Shown piece by piece: positions 8,369-17,771 of a stretch of 64,000 nt of DNA. The notes beneath the pieces were generated by a model that did not search any database, had not been told where the DNA came from, and saw only the letters and a list, made by a program, of their open reading frames with translations. A program made the translations under genes and the position numbers. The stretch comes from Streptomyces sp. XM4193. GTDB taxonomy: Bacteria; Actinomycetota; Actinomycetes; Streptomycetales; Streptomycetaceae. Location: contig NZ_JALLGK010000003.1 in NCBI RefSeq assembly GCF_023072595.1, positions 460,755 through 524,754 of the forward strand, read 5' to 3'. The first letter of the stretch is position 1. Every line of letters begins with the position of its first letter.

Positions 8369-9868
8369 TCAGTGCACCTCGCCGGTCAGCGAGCGCAGCT
8401 TGCGGGCGCCCAGCATGAAGGCGACACCCGTCAGTCCGGCGACCACCGCCCACAGCGTGTAGTACAGCGAGTCGCCCAGCGGCTCGTTGAGCCTGGTCGC
8501 CCAGCCGTTGAGCGCGTTGCCGGTGGCCACCGCGAGGAACCACAGGCCCATGATCTGGCTGATGAACTCCTTTGGGGCCAGCTTCGTCGACAGCGAGAGG
8601 CCGACCGGCGACAGGCACATCTCGCCCATGGTCTGCACGCCGTAGACGGCCAGCAGCCAGAAGACGGTGACCTTGCCGGTGTCGCTGGCCGCGGCAGCCG
8701 CGCCCGCCAGGCCCATCAGCGCGAACGAGCCGCCGATCAGCAGCATCGCCAGCGCGAACTTCACCGGGGTGCTGGGCTCGCGGTTGCGCTGAGCGAGCTT
8801 GACCCAGAGCGAGGCGAAGATCGGCGCGAGGATGATCACCCAGGCCGGGTTCGCGGACTGGAGCCAGGACGCCGGGAACTCCCAGCCGCCGATCAGACGG
8901 TTGGTCTTCTCGTCGGCGAAGATGTTCAGCAGCGAACCGGACTGGTCGAAGATCATCCAGAACAGCACCGCGGTCATGAAGAACCAGACGAACGCCACGA
9001 TCTTCGGGCGCCCCTCGGCCGTCAGCTTGGGGCTGCGGAAGATCACCACGAAGTAGCCGATCGGCACGACCACGCCGAGGACGGCCAGCGCGTTCACGAT
9101 GTGCTCGATGTCGTACGTGCCGAGGAGCACGTCGATCAGCAGCGCGCCGGCCGCGACACCGGTCCACAGCAGCACGCGGTTGAGCGCGCTGCGCTTCTCC
9201 GCGTGGGAGGCCGGGTTGGTCGGCTTCGTGCCGGCGTCGCCGAGGTGCTTGCCGCCGAGGACGTACTGCACGACGGCCAGCGACATGCCGACGCCGGCGA
9301 GGCCGAAGCCCAGGTGCCAGTCGACGTGCTCGCCGAGGTAGCCGACCGTCAGCGGAGCGAGCAGGCCACCGATGTTGATGGCCATGTAGAAGAGGGTGAA
9401 GCCGGCGTCCCGGCGGGCGCTCGGCTGGTCCTGGTAGAGGTCGCCGACGAGCGCGGAGATGTTGGGCTTGAGCAGACCCGTGCCGATGGCGATCAGACCC
9501 AGGCCCAGGAAGAAGACGGCGCTGTGGGGGATCGCCAGGGTGAAGTGGCCGGCCGCGATGATGACACCGCCGACCAGGACCGCCTTGCGCGCGCCCCAGA
9601 GCCGGTCGGCGACCCAGCCGCCGGGCATCGCGACCATGTACACCACGGCGTTGTAGACGCCGTAGATCGCGACCGCGGTGGTGTGGTCGATGCCGAGACC
9701 GCCGTCGGAGACGGCCGAGTACAGGTAGAGGACGAGCAGGGCGCGCATTCCGTACCAGGAAAAGCGCTCCCACATCTCCGTCATGAAGAGGGTGGCCATA
9801 CCGCGGGGGTGGCCGAAGAAGGTCTTCTCGCCCGAGGGGGCGGGGTCCTTCGACTGGATGGACGCCAT
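8369..9868 (-). CDS. POT/PTR family proton-dependent oligopeptide transporter
   Basis: A 499-residue integral membrane protein of the major facilitator superfamily. The POT signature appears near the N-terminus (MTEMWERFSWYGMRALL, matching the ExxER motif) and again in the FTLFYMAINIGGLLAP segment. The later FWMIFDQSGSLLNIFAD and GMGEMCLSP-like region (TMGEMCLSPVGLSLSTKLAP) are also typical. Bacterial members have 14 transmembrane helices and import di- and tripeptides with protons. ATG 9868 has AAGGAA 4-5 nt upstream; residues before it read as non-coding. A candidate promoter at 10107-10135 would give a leader of about 230 nt. Confidence 0.93.
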   Translation of the reverse strand: MASIQSKDPAPSGEKTFFGHPRGMATLFMTEMWERFSWYGMRALLVLYLYSAVSDGGLGIDHTTAVAIYGVYNAVVYMVAMPGGWVADRLWGARKAVLVGGVIIAAGHFTLAIPHSAVFFLGLGLIAIGTGLLKPNISALVGDLYQDQPSARRDAGFTLFYMAINIGGLLAPLTVGYLGEHVDWHLGFGLAGVGMSLAVVQYVLGGKHLGDAGTKPTNPASHAEKRSALNRVLLWTGVAAGALLIDVLLGTYDIEHIVNALAVLGVVVPIGYFVVIFRSPKLTAEGRPKIVAFVWFFMTAVLFWMIFDQSGSLLNIFADEKTNRLIGGWEFPASWLQSANPAWVIILAPIFASLWVKLAQRNREPSTPVKFALAMLLIGGSFALMGLAGAAAAASDTGKVTVFWLLAVYGVQTMGEMCLSPVGLSLSTKLAPKEFISQIMGLWFLAVATGNALNGWATRLNEPLGDSLYYTLWAVVAGLTGVAFMLGARKLRSLTGEVH

Positions 9869-10106
9869 GGGGTTCCTTGCTTGTGCGGGACGCACACCGG
9901 GAGTGTGGGGAGCGCCCGGACGGTGCGTACGGGCCGCCGGCCGCCGGTCCGTACGCAGTTGATCACGCTGAGTCCCGGGCGGCGGGGTCGACGTCGCCGG
10001 GACGGGCCACCTGGGGCGCCGTTCACCAATAGGTGCAATCCCCATGAAGCGCCCCCACCCTACGGCACAGCGACCACGGTTCGAGAAGTGAATGCGCCGT
10101 AGATCA

Positions 10107-10150
10107 CAGGTAAAGAAGTCGGTAATGCGGGTCAATCAGAGGTAAAGAAG
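10107..10150 (-). promoter_or_regulatory. Candidate promoter of the POT gene flanked by direct repeats
   Basis: On the minus strand TTGACC (10130-10135) and TACCTG (10107-10112) are separated by 17 bp, a fair housekeeping promoter. An exact 11-bp direct repeat, AGGTAAAGAAG as read on the plus strand, occurs at 10108-10118, over the -10, and at 10140-10150, just upstream of the -35. The offset of 32 bp is about three helical turns. The rest of the 378-bp gap 9869-10246 holds no gene that I can see. Confidence 0.45.
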
Positions 10151-10246
10151 GGCCCTGGCGTGCGATTCGTCGGAAGGTGTCCGGTTGTCCACAGCTGTGC
10201 GCACACGCTGTCCCCGGGCGACCGCGTGAGGTCTACCATCGGGCGC

Positions 10247-10924
10247 ATGACCCGAGTACTGCTCGCTGAGGATGACGCCTCCATCTCGGAACCCCTGGCT
10301 CGTGCGCTGCGGCGCGAGGGGTACGACGTCGAGGTCAGGGAGGACGGGCCCGGAGCGCTCGACGCGGGCCTGCGCGGTGAGGTCGATCTCGTGGTGCTGG
10401 ACCTCGGGCTGCCGGGGATGGACGGCCTGGAGGTGTGCCGCCGGCTTCGCAACGGCGGCTGCGGATTCCCGGTGCTGGTGCTCACCGCCCGGGCCGACGA
10501 GGTCGACACCGTCGTGGGGCTGGACGCCGGCGCGGACGACTACGTCACCAAGCCCTTCCGGCTCGCCGAGCTGCTGGCCCGGGTCCGGGCCCTGCTGCGG
10601 CGCGGCATGGTCGAGCCCGTGGTGCCGCCGGCGACGCACGGGGTGCGGATCGACGTGGACAGCCATCGCGCCTGGATGGGCGAGGAGGAACTCCAGCTCA
10701 CCGCGAAGGAGTTCGACCTGCTGCGGGTGCTGGTGCGGGACGCCGGCCGGGTCGTGACCAGGGATCAGCTGATGCGGGAGGTCTGGGACACCACCTGGTG
10801 GTCCTCGACCAAGACCCTGGACATGCACATCTCCTGGCTCCGCAAGAAGCTCGGTGACGACGCCGCCAACCCGCGCTACATCGCCACCGTCCGCGGAGTG
10901 GGTTTCCGCTTCGAGAAGAGCTGA
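10247..10924 (+). CDS. OmpR/PhoB family response regulator
   Basis: A 225-residue two-domain regulator. The receiver domain has the acidic pocket EDD at residues 8-10, the phosphoacceptor Asp52 in VVLDLGLPGMDG, Thr80 and Lys102 (TKPF). The C-terminal winged helix runs from about residue 130 to 225, with LTAKEFDLLRVL and VRGVGFRFE typical of the OmpR class. The start ATG 10247 has a -10-like TACCAT 7 nt upstream and no ribosome binding site, suggesting a leaderless mRNA. The partner kinase follows 57 bp downstream. The signal and the regulon are not deducible. Confidence 0.93.
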   Translation: MTRVLLAEDDASISEPLARALRREGYDVEVREDGPGALDAGLRGEVDLVVLDLGLPGMDGLEVCRRLRNGGCGFPVLVLTARADEVDTVVGLDAGADDYVTKPFRLAELLARVRALLRRGMVEPVVPPATHGVRIDVDSHRAWMGEEELQLTAKEFDLLRVLVRDAGRVVTRDQLMREVWDTTWWSSTKTLDMHISWLRKKLGDDAANPRYIATVRGVGFRFEKS

Positions 10925-10981
10925 CGCCCCGCCTGCGGAGCAGTTCCGCCCGGGACCGACCCGAATCGAGACCCAGCCGCC

Positions 10982-12235
10982 ATGCGCCGCCGACTGATCA
11001 ACTCCACGCTCGCCGTGGTGCTCTTCGTGATCACCGTCTTCAGCGTCTCGCTCGTCGTCGTCGAGACGCAGGCCATCGAGCGCAACGCCCACGAGAGCGC
11101 GCAGTCGGACGCGGGACGGATAGTCGCGGTCGTCGAGGCGCGGATCGCCGCGGGCGAGAGCGTGACCGCGGAGGCGATGCGCAGCGCCGTGCCATCCGAC
11201 CGGTATGTGAGCATCCAGCTCCCCGGGCAGCGGGCCTTCGCACTCGGGGACAAGCCGGACGACGGGGTGATCGAGGCCTCCGAGACCGGTTCGCACGGCG
11301 AGCAGGTCACCGTCCAGCAGTCCAGAAGTGTGGTGACGGACGAGGTCGGCCGCATTCTGGTCATCGTGCTGGCGGTCGGTCTGATCACGGTGGCGATCGC
11401 GGTGCTGCTGGCGGTCGGTCAGGCGCGGAAGGTCTCCGCTCCGCTCACCGACCTCGCCGAGACCGCCGAGCGTCTCGGCTCCGGCGACCCCCGCCCCCGG
11501 CACCGCCGCTACGGCGTCCCCGAGCTCGACCGTGTCGCCGATGTGCTGGCCGCCAGCGCGGAGCGCATCGGCCGGATGCTCACCGCCGAGCGCCGACTGG
11601 CCGCGGACGCGTCCCACCAGCTCCGTACGCCGCTGACCGCGCTGTCGATGCGGCTGGAGGAGATCATCGAGACAGCCGACAGCGAGCCGGAGACGGTCAA
11701 GGAGGAGGCGGCCGTGGCGCTCGCCCAGGTGGAGCGGCTGACGGACGTGGTGGAGCGGCTGCTCACCAACTCGCGGGACCGCCGCTCGGACTCCGCGATC
11801 ACCTTCGACCTGGACGAGGTCGTGCTCCAGCAGGTGGAGGAGTGGCGGGCCGCCTACCGCAGCGCGGGCCGGGCGGTGGTGCACTCCGGCAGACCGGGGC
11901 TCCAGGCCGTCGGCACGCCCGGCGCCGTCGCCACGGTGCTGGCGACCCTGATGGAGAACGCGCTGATGCACGGGGACGGCACGGTGGCGCTGCGCACCCG
12001 CATCGCGGGCAACCAGGTCGTCGTCGAGGTGTCCGACGAGGGGCCGGGTGTCGCGCCCGAGCTGGGGTCCCGTGTCTTCGAACGCACCGTCTCGGGGCGC
12101 AACTCCACCGGTCTCGGCCTCGCGGTCGCCAGGGATCTGGCGGAGGCGGACGGCGGGCGGCTGGAGCTACTTCAGCAGCATCCGCCGGTTTTCGCGCTTT
12201 TCCTCAGCGGAGAGGCCGAGGAGCCGACCCGCTGA
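10982..12235 (+). CDS. Membrane sensor histidine kinase
   Basis: A 417-residue kinase with two transmembrane helices (about residues 8-28 and 125-147) enclosing an extracellular sensor loop of roughly 95 residues. A HAMP-like linker (SAPLTDLAETAERLGSGD) follows. The H-box is ASHQLRTPLTAL with His212; the ATPase domain has the N-box LMENALMHGDG, G1 DEGPGVAPE and G2 STGLGLAVARDLAEADGG. It is co-oriented with the response regulator and surely phosphorylates it. The last 69 bp overlap the 3' end of the convergent GtrA gene, so the two mRNAs are complementary there. Confidence 0.93.
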   Translation: MRRRLINSTLAVVLFVITVFSVSLVVVETQAIERNAHESAQSDAGRIVAVVEARIAAGESVTAEAMRSAVPSDRYVSIQLPGQRAFALGDKPDDGVIEASETGSHGEQVTVQQSRSVVTDEVGRILVIVLAVGLITVAIAVLLAVGQARKVSAPLTDLAETAERLGSGDPRPRHRRYGVPELDRVADVLAASAERIGRMLTAERRLAADASHQLRTPLTALSMRLEEIIETADSEPETVKEEAAVALAQVERLTDVVERLLTNSRDRRSDSAITFDLDEVVLQQVEEWRAAYRSAGRAVVHSGRPGLQAVGTPGAVATVLATLMENALMHGDGTVALRTRIAGNQVVVEVSDEGPGVAPELGSRVFERTVSGRNSTGLGLAVARDLAEADGGRLELLQQHPPVFALFLSGEAEEPTR

Positions 12236-12676
12236 GGAGTCGGGGTCGGTGCGGAAGACCCAGGTGCGGAAGGACCAGAAGCGGAAGATCGAGGCGATCC
12301 CGAGGCCGATCACGTTCTTGGCGATGTTGTCCGCCAGCGGCGAGGTGAATCCGAAGCCGTAGTGGGACAGTGCGAGGACGCCGTTCTCGATGGCCATCCC
12401 GAAGCCGCTGAAGACCATGAAGAGCGTGACTTCGCGGCGCACCCGGTTCTTGTCGCTGTCCTGGTAGGTCCAGTAGCGGTGGCCGACGTAGTTGCAGCAG
12501 ATCGCGGCGAAGGTGGCGATGACGCCGGAGCGCACGGACGCCAGCTCGAAGGTGCGCAGGCACAGGTTGAAGACGACGACGTTCACCAGAAAGCCGAAAG
12601 CTCCCACGGTGCCGAATTTGCCCAGCTCACCGGCGAGATGCCGCAGCCTGGAACGCAGCGTGCGCTTTTCACCCAT
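12167..12676 (-). CDS. GtrA family membrane protein
   Basis: A 169-residue GtrA-like protein with four predicted membrane helices, starting with FGTVGAFGFLVNVVVFNLCL and including ATFAAICCNYVGHRYW, VTLFMVFSGFGMAIENGVLAL and NIAKNVIGLGIASIFRFW. The family is thought to help flip polyprenyl-phosphate-linked sugars across the membrane for surface polysaccharide modification. The hydrophilic C-terminus (SAEEKRENRRMLLK) is encoded opposite the 3' end of the sensor kinase gene. Divergent from purK. Confidence 0.9.
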   Translation of the reverse strand: MGEKRTLRSRLRHLAGELGKFGTVGAFGFLVNVVVFNLCLRTFELASVRSGVIATFAAICCNYVGHRYWTYQDSDKNRVRREVTLFMVFSGFGMAIENGVLALSHYGFGFTSPLADNIAKNVIGLGIASIFRFWSFRTWVFRTDPDSSAGRLLGLSAEEKRENRRMLLK

Positions 12677-12826
12677 AGTGATGTTGATCGCCCCGTTCGG
12701 TTGGGTGGTGCGGTCGGTCCTCGGGTCGTGCTGGTCGTACGGGGGCTCCCCCGGGTCGTGTGCCGAATCCCACCGCAGTCCGCTCCCTCATGCTAACCAC
12801 GACCGGGCGACCCGTACTCTGGGACG

Positions 12827-13966
12827 GTGACGTACCCGGTAGTCGGCATGGTCGGTGGCGGTCAGCTCGCCCGAATGACCCACGAGGCGGGCATCCCCCT
12901 CGGCATCAGATTCAGGCTTCTCAGCGATACTCCGGTGGAGTCGGCCGCTCAGGTCGTCGGCGACGTCGTCGTCGGCGACTACCGCGATCTGAACACGCTG
13001 CGTGAGTTCGCCCGCGAATGCGACGTGATCACTTTCGATCACGAGCATGTCCCGGGCGACCATCTGCGTGCTCTTCTGGAGGACGGAATCGCGGTCCGGC
13101 CAGGGCCGGAGGCGCTGCGGTTCGCCCAGGACAAGGGAGAGATGCGGAAGCGTCTGCACGCGCTCGGTGTGCCGTGCCCGCGCCATCGGCTGGTCGCCGA
13201 TCCGGCCGACGTCTCCGCGTTCGCGGCCGAGGGCGAGGGCTTCCCCGTCGTGCTCAAGACCGTGCGCGGCGGCTACGACGGCAAGGGCGTGTGGGTGGTG
13301 CGCTCCGAGTCCGAGGCCGCCGACCCGTTCCGCGCGGGGGTGCCGGTGCTCGCCGAGGAGAAGGTCGACTTCGTACGGGAGCTGGCGGCGAACGTCGTAC
13401 GGTCCCCGCACGGCCAGGCCGTCGCCTATCCGGTCGTGGAGTCGGTCCAGGTGGACGGGGTCTGCGACACCGTGATCGCACCCGCGCCCGAGCTGCCCGC
13501 CGACCGCGCCGTGGCTGCGCAGGAGCTCGCGCTGCGCATCGCCGAGGAGCTGGGAGTGGTCGGCCATCTGGCGGTCGAGCTGTTCGAGACCCGGGACGGC
13601 CGCGTCCTGGTCAACGAGCTGGCGATGCGCCCGCACAACTCCGGCCACTGGACCCAGGACGGCGCGTACACCTCGCAGTTCGCCAACCATCTGCGGGCGG
13701 TTCTCGACCTGCCGCTCGGCGACCCGCGTCCGCGCGCCCGCTGGACGGTCATGTCCAACGTTCTGGGCGGCGACTACCCGGACATGTACAGCGCCTACCT
13801 GCACTGCATGGCCCGCGACCCGCAGCTGAAGATCCACATGTACGGCAAGGACGTCAAACCCGGTCGCAAGGTCGGGCACGTCAACACCTGCGGCGACGAC
13901 CTCGCGGACGTACGCGCCCGCGCCCGGCACGCCGCCGACTACCTCCGAGGGACGATCACCGAATGA
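12827..13966 (+). CDS. purK: N5-carboxyaminoimidazole ribonucleotide synthetase
   Basis: The 379-residue ATP-grasp enzyme converts AIR, ATP and bicarbonate to N5-CAIR in purine biosynthesis. Seen here: the N-terminal [10 protein letters not shown] motif, the ATP-grasp lysine segment [26 protein letters not shown], and the metal-binding segment [16 protein letters not shown]. The GTG start at 12827 has TACTCT 6 nt upstream and no ribosome binding site, so it is likely leaderless. The ATGA overlap with purE couples translation of the pair. Confidence 0.97.
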   Translation: MTYPVVGMVGGGQLARMTHEAGIPLGIRFRLLSDTPVESAAQVVGDVVVGDYRDLNTLREFARECDVITFDHEHVPGDHLRALLEDGIAVRPGPEALRFAQDKGEMRKRLHALGVPCPRHRLVADPADVSAFAAEGEGFPVVLKTVRGGYDGKGVWVVRSESEAADPFRAGVPVLAEEKVDFVRELAANVVRSPHGQAVAYPVVESVQVDGVCDTVIAPAPELPADRAVAAQELALRIAEELGVVGHLAVELFETRDGRVLVNELAMRPHNSGHWTQDGAYTSQFANHLRAVLDLPLGDPRPRARWTVMSNVLGGDYPDMYSAYLHCMARDPQLKIHMYGKDVKPGRKVGHVNTCGDDLADVRARARHAADYLRGTITE

Positions 13967-14493
13967 GCCCCGCACCACTGGTCGGCATCGTCATGGGTTC
14001 CGACTCCGACTGGCCCGTGATGGAAGCCGCCGCCAAGGCGCTCGACGAGTTCGAGATCCCGCACGAGGTCGATGTCGTCTCCGCCCACCGGATGCCGCGC
14101 GAGATGATCGCCTACGGCGAGCAGGCCGCCGAGCACGGGCTCCGAGTGGTCATCGCCGGCGCCGGGGGCGCGGCCCATCTGCCGGGCATGCTCGCCTCGG
14201 TGACGCCGCTGCCGGTGATCGGCGTGCCGGTGCCGCTGAAGCACCTGGACGGGATGGACTCGCTGCTGTCGATCGTCCAGATGCCGGCCGGCGTCCCCGT
14301 CGCCACGGTGTCGGTCGGCGGCGCGCGCAACGCGGGGCTGCTCGCCGCGCGCATCCTGGGCACCGAGGACGCCGAACTGCGGGAGCGCATGCGCCAGTTC
14401 CAGGACGAGTTGAACGAACAGGCCACCGAGAAGGGCAAGCGGCTGCGGAACAAGGTCGCCGCGGGCCAGGCGAGCTTCGGCTTCGGCGGCTGA
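13963..14493 (+). CDS. purE: N5-carboxyaminoimidazole ribonucleotide mutase
   Basis: A 176-residue class I PurE that converts N5-CAIR to CAIR. The substrate-binding loop GSDSDWPVM and the segment SAHRMPREM, with the catalytic His, are intact. [14 protein letters not shown] and [20 protein letters not shown] complete the conserved core. The start ATG overlaps the purK stop by 4 bp. Class I enzymes work with PurK, matching the operon. Confidence 0.97.
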   Translation: MSPAPLVGIVMGSDSDWPVMEAAAKALDEFEIPHEVDVVSAHRMPREMIAYGEQAAEHGLRVVIAGAGGAAHLPGMLASVTPLPVIGVPVPLKHLDGMDSLLSIVQMPAGVPVATVSVGGARNAGLLAARILGTEDAELRERMRQFQDELNEQATEKGKRLRNKVAAGQASFGFGG

Positions 14494-14534
14494 CCCGGTC
14501 CCGGTCCCGGGCCCCGGGACCGGCGACGAGCGCA

Positions 14535-14574
14535 ACGGGCCCTGCCTCCCGAGTGGTTCGGGGGCAGGGCCCGT
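14535..14574 (+). terminator. purKE terminator
   Basis: Hairpin with 12-bp perfect outer arms (ACGGGCCCTGCC / GGCAGGGCCCGT) and a further short inner stem, 41 bp after the purE stop. Confidence 0.8.
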
Positions 14575-14627
14575 GTGCTTCGGCCGTGCGGTCCGCGTCG
14601 GCGCGCGGTGGGGGAGCGTCGGCGCGT

Positions 14628-14660
14628 GGCGGGCACGGATCTGCGCGTGTCGTGCCCGCC
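14628..14660 (-). terminator. Terminator of the secreted lipase gene
   Basis: Perfect 10-bp arms GGCGGGCACG and CGTGCCCGCC with a 13-nt loop, 11 bp beyond the lipase stop on the minus strand. Confidence 0.7.
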
Positions 14661-14671
14661 GGGCCGAGGGG

Positions 14672-15349
14672 TCAGCGCACCACGTCGCGCACGGCGTCGA
14701 TGACCCCGCCGTTGGAGATCATCCCGATGTGGCCCAGGCACGAGGTCTCGCGGTTGTCCGCGCCGTCCAGAACCGTGCTGGAGATCGGGTTGATGATGAG
14801 GTCGCAGGGCGAACGGAAGGTCGTGTAGTTGACGCTGCCGGGGGTGGGGTCGCCCGCGTTGAGCTTGTTCAGGAAGTCCGAACCCGCCTTCATCTCCTGG
14901 CAGGAGGTGACGACGATGTCGCAGAAGCCGGCCACCGCGGTGCCGTGGTTGGGCCCGCCGATCGAGACCCAGTCGTCCACACGGTTCGCGCCGCCGAGCT
15001 CCTTGATGTAGTGGCGCGAGGAGAGCCCGCCCATGGAGTGGGTGACGATGTCGACCTTCGCGGCGCCGGTCTTGTTCAGTACGTCGGAGATGAAGCCCGA
15101 GAGGTTCTGCGCGGTCGTGCCGTTGGAGCGCAGCGAGTCGTAGCCGAAGACGTGCAGACGGTCGTCCGCGTAGCCGTTGGCGCGGAAGTTGTCGGTCATC
15201 GCCGAGAACTGGTCGCCCTTGCCGGCGAATCCGTGCACGAAGACCACCGGGTCGGGCGCGGCGGCGTTCGCCGTGGTCGAGGTGACGGGGACGAGGAGGG
15301 CCGCACCGACGACGGTCGCGAGGCCGGGCAGGACATGACGCAGGCGCAT
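14672..15349 (-). CDS. Secreted small lipase (triacylglycerol lipase/esterase)
   Basis: A 225-residue exoenzyme with a clear signal peptide ([16 protein letters not shown], cleavage near ANA-AA at residue 30). It is a compact, lidless alpha/beta hydrolase similar in plan to Bacillus LipA and Streptomyces secreted lipases. The oxyanion segment is VVFVHGFAG, the nucleophile Ser105 lies in VTHSMGGLS, and the His is probably in LGHIGMISN near the end. Several cysteines ([21 protein letters not shown]) could form disulphides. ATG 15349 has AGGAG 6 nt upstream. Confidence 0.9.
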   Translation of the reverse strand: MRLRHVLPGLATVVGAALLVPVTSTTANAAAPDPVVFVHGFAGKGDQFSAMTDNFRANGYADDRLHVFGYDSLRSNGTTAQNLSGFISDVLNKTGAAKVDIVTHSMGGLSSRHYIKELGGANRVDDWVSIGGPNHGTAVAGFCDIVVTSCQEMKAGSDFLNKLNAGDPTPGSVNYTTFRSPCDLIINPISSTVLDGADNRETSCLGHIGMISNGGVIDAVRDVVR

Positions 15350-15720
15350 CTGAACTCCTGTGTGCCTGGGCAGCGTTGGGTGAGCTGCCGGGTGGGGGAT
15401 CAGGTGGGGCAGGGAGCGCGCATCCCGTGGCCGGAAGCAGGCCAGTGCCTCCGCCACAGTTAGATTACTCACACGTAGCAGGGCGTTCACATCACGGAAA
15501 CGTCACGGTGTCGGGGTGGTGTCGTGGTGGCCCCGGGCTCCTCACCCGTTCGCTGCGCGCCCGCGCTGCCCGTACGCCCCCGCTGCGCACTCCGCGCCGG
15601 TCGTACAACTCCCGTACGCCCGTACGGCCGGGCCGGCGACTTGGCATGATGGCGCGGACAACCAGGACCGGCGGCGGCGTGAGCACCAGCGACCACGCCC
15701 GGCACGTGTGCGGAGGCGCA

Positions 15721-16917
15721 GTGGCAGAGGAAAACGAACACCTGGCGACCGCGAGGCAGTTGCTCGCCGAGCACCCGGTCGTCGACGGGCACAACGACCT
15801 GCCGTGGGCGCTGCGTGAGCAGGTCCGCTACGACCTCGACCGGCGGGACGTCGCCACCGACCAGTCCGCCCACCTCCACACCGACATCCCGCGGCTGCGC
15901 CGGGGCGGCGTCGGCGCACAGTTCTGGTCGGTGTACGTGCGCACCGATCTGACCGGGGACGCCGCCGTCAGCTCCTGCCTGGAGCAGATCGACGTCGTGC
16001 GCCGACTGGCCGCCCGCTACCCCGCCGACCTCGAACTCGCCTTCTCCGCGCAGGAGATGGAGGACGTACGGGCCCGCGGCCGGATCGCCTCCCTGATGGG
16101 CGCCGAGGGCGGCCACTCCATCAACAACTCCCTGGCCACGCTCCGCGCGCTGCACCGCCTGGGGGTCCGCTACATGACGCTCACCCACAACGACACCATC
16201 GACTGGGCGGATTCGGCCACCGACGACCCCCGGCACGACGGCCTGACCGCCTTCGGCGAGGAGGTCGTGCGCGAGATGAACCGCTGCGGCATGCTCGTCG
16301 ACCTCTCGCACGTCGCGCCCGCCACCATGCGCGACGCGCTCCGGGTCACCGAGGCGCCGGTGATCTTCTCGCACTCCTCCTCCCGCGCGGTCTGCGACCA
16401 CCCCCGCAACATCCCCGACGACGTGCTCGCCCAGCTCCCGGCCAACGGGGGCGTGGCGATGGCGACCTTCGTGCCGAAGTTCATCCTGCCCGCGGCGGTG
16501 GAGTGGACGCGCACCGCCGACGAGAACATGCGCGCCCACGGGCTCCACCACCTCGACGGCACCGAGGAGGGCATGCGGGTGCAGCGCGCTTTCGAGGAGG
16601 CCAACCCCCGCCCCCGCGCGAACGCGGCCACCGTCGCCGACCATCTGGACCACATGCGCGAGGTCGCCGGGATCGACCACCTCGGCATCGGCGGCGACTT
16701 CGACGGCACCGCCTTCCTGCCCGACGGGCTCGACAGCGTGGCCGGCTACCCGAACCTCGTCGCCGAGCTGCTCGCCCGCAAGTGGTCCGCGGCCGATCTG
16801 GCCAAGCTCACCTGGCACAACGCCGTACGGGTGCTGCGCGACGCGGAGTCGGCCGCCCGCGAGGTGCAGTCCCGGCGGGAGCCGTCCATCGCCACGATCG
16901 ACCAACTCGACGGCTGA
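15721..16917 (+). CDS. Membrane dipeptidase-family metallopeptidase (M19)
   Basis: A 398-residue zinc dipeptidase of the renal dipeptidase family with conserved metal-binding blocks: [10 protein letters not shown] near the N-terminus, [42 protein letters not shown] and IGGDFDGT. It cleaves dipeptides, including those with D-residues, so it may act in peptide scavenging or wall-peptide recycling. No signal peptide is visible. GTG 15721 was chosen because GGAGG lies 4 nt upstream and the length then matches the family; GTG 15679 is an alternative. Confidence 0.92.
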   Translation: MAEENEHLATARQLLAEHPVVDGHNDLPWALREQVRYDLDRRDVATDQSAHLHTDIPRLRRGGVGAQFWSVYVRTDLTGDAAVSSCLEQIDVVRRLAARYPADLELAFSAQEMEDVRARGRIASLMGAEGGHSINNSLATLRALHRLGVRYMTLTHNDTIDWADSATDDPRHDGLTAFGEEVVREMNRCGMLVDLSHVAPATMRDALRVTEAPVIFSHSSSRAVCDHPRNIPDDVLAQLPANGGVAMATFVPKFILPAAVEWTRTADENMRAHGLHHLDGTEEGMRVQRAFEEANPRPRANAATVADHLDHMREVAGIDHLGIGGDFDGTAFLPDGLDSVAGYPNLVAELLARKWSAADLAKLTWHNAVRVLRDAESAAREVQSRREPSIATIDQLDG

Positions 16918-16925
16918 GCAGGGGA

Positions 16926-16990
16926 ACCGGGCCCGGCCCGAGCCGCAGACCGGGCCCGGCCGGAGCCGCAGACCGGGCCCCGCTTGCGGG
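16926..16990 (+). repeat. Tandem 23-bp repeat with palindromic GC core, likely terminator region
   Basis: Two 23-bp copies (16926-16948 and 16949-16971, one mismatch) are followed by a partial third. Each contains the palindrome CCGGGCCCGG. The repeats start 9 bp after the dipeptidase stop and could stop transcription from it. Confidence 0.6.
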
Positions 16991-17063
16991 CCGGGCGGGC
17001 CGAGCGAGTCGGACGGAAGCGGACCGAGCGAGCAGGGCGAACCGGACGCCCCGTACGGGCGGA

Positions 17064-17100
17064 ACGCGCCGCACGCGCCGCACGCGCCGCACGCGCCGTG
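17064..17100. repeat. Tandem 9-bp repeats (CGCGCCGCA)
   Basis: About four copies of a 9-bp unit lie between convergent genes, just past the lectin-fold gene stop. No function is apparent. Confidence 0.7.
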
Positions 17101-17111
17101 TGCGGTCGGGT

Positions 17112-17567
17112 TCAGACCGCTTCCAGGGTCCACCACTGGAAGGGGGAGTCGATGTCCTCGCCCTGGAGGGCGGGAGCACCCTCCTCCTTCGAGGAGTCGG
17201 GTATCTCCAGCAGCAGGCCGCTGAGGTAGCTGACCAGGGAGTACGTGCCCGGCTTCGCCACGTGCTCCTCCAGCAGCCACTCCTGGGCGCCGAAGTTGTT
17301 GGCCCGCCACTGCTGGATCGGTGCGCCCGGCTCCAGCGAGGCACCGGTCACGTCCAGCCGCTTGCCGCTCGCCACGCTCACCACGTGGCGCAGCGCGCTG
17401 CCCTCGTAGACCGGCGTGATCCGCCACAGCTGGCCGGGCAGGTCCCCGCTGCCGGGCCGGCTGCCCTGCTGCACCCGAACACCTCCGGCGGTGCGGCCCT
17501 CGTACACCTCCAGCAGCAGTCCGCTGCCGACGTTCCGCACCCGGTAGCTCCGGTCGATCTCCGACAT
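17112..17567 (-). CDS. Ricin-type beta-trefoil lectin-fold protein, cytoplasmic
   Basis: A 151-residue protein made entirely of a beta-trefoil. QxW motifs typical of ricin B-type domains appear at QLW 46-48, QEW 95-97 and QWW 144-146, with an extra QW at 86-87. Aromatic and Gly-rich turns (SGLLLEVYEGRT, SGKRLDVTG, SGLLLEIPD) mark the three pseudo-repeats. Unlike most actinobacterial ricin domains it has no signal peptide and no attached enzyme. It may bind a sugar or protein ligand inside the cell; the ligand is unknown. ATG 17567 is preceded closely by GTGAGGG. Confidence 0.82.
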   Translation of the reverse strand: MSEIDRSYRVRNVGSGLLLEVYEGRTAGGVRVQQGSRPGSGDLPGQLWRITPVYEGSALRHVVSVASGKRLDVTGASLEPGAPIQQWRANNFGAQEWLLEEHVAKPGTYSLVSYLSGLLLEIPDSSKEEGAPALQGEDIDSPFQWWTLEAV

Positions 17568-17771
17568 CCCTCACCCCGTCCGCCCTCGTGGACTGCTTCG
17601 CTCGAACTGATCCACTTCGCAACCGCACCGGAGTCCACGCACCGGTCGGCTGCATGTTCGTCATGCTAGGCGCGGCCTCTGACAGCCGCCCCGAACGGCC
17701 GTTCGCGGACCACCGGGAGGCCGTGCGCGGGCCCGCGAACCGGAGCGGAGGCGTCGTGCGAGACTGCCCGG

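Noticed and set aside
7173..9773. An 866-codon open frame on the minus strand
   Set aside because: Only its 3' part (7173-8078) is coding (esterase). The rest is an out-of-frame shadow of the POT transporter gene, Arg/Pro/Gly-rich and unlike any protein.
16926..17100. CRISPR-like repeats
   Set aside because: The 23-bp and 9-bp repeats are directly tandem without spacers, and no cas genes are present.
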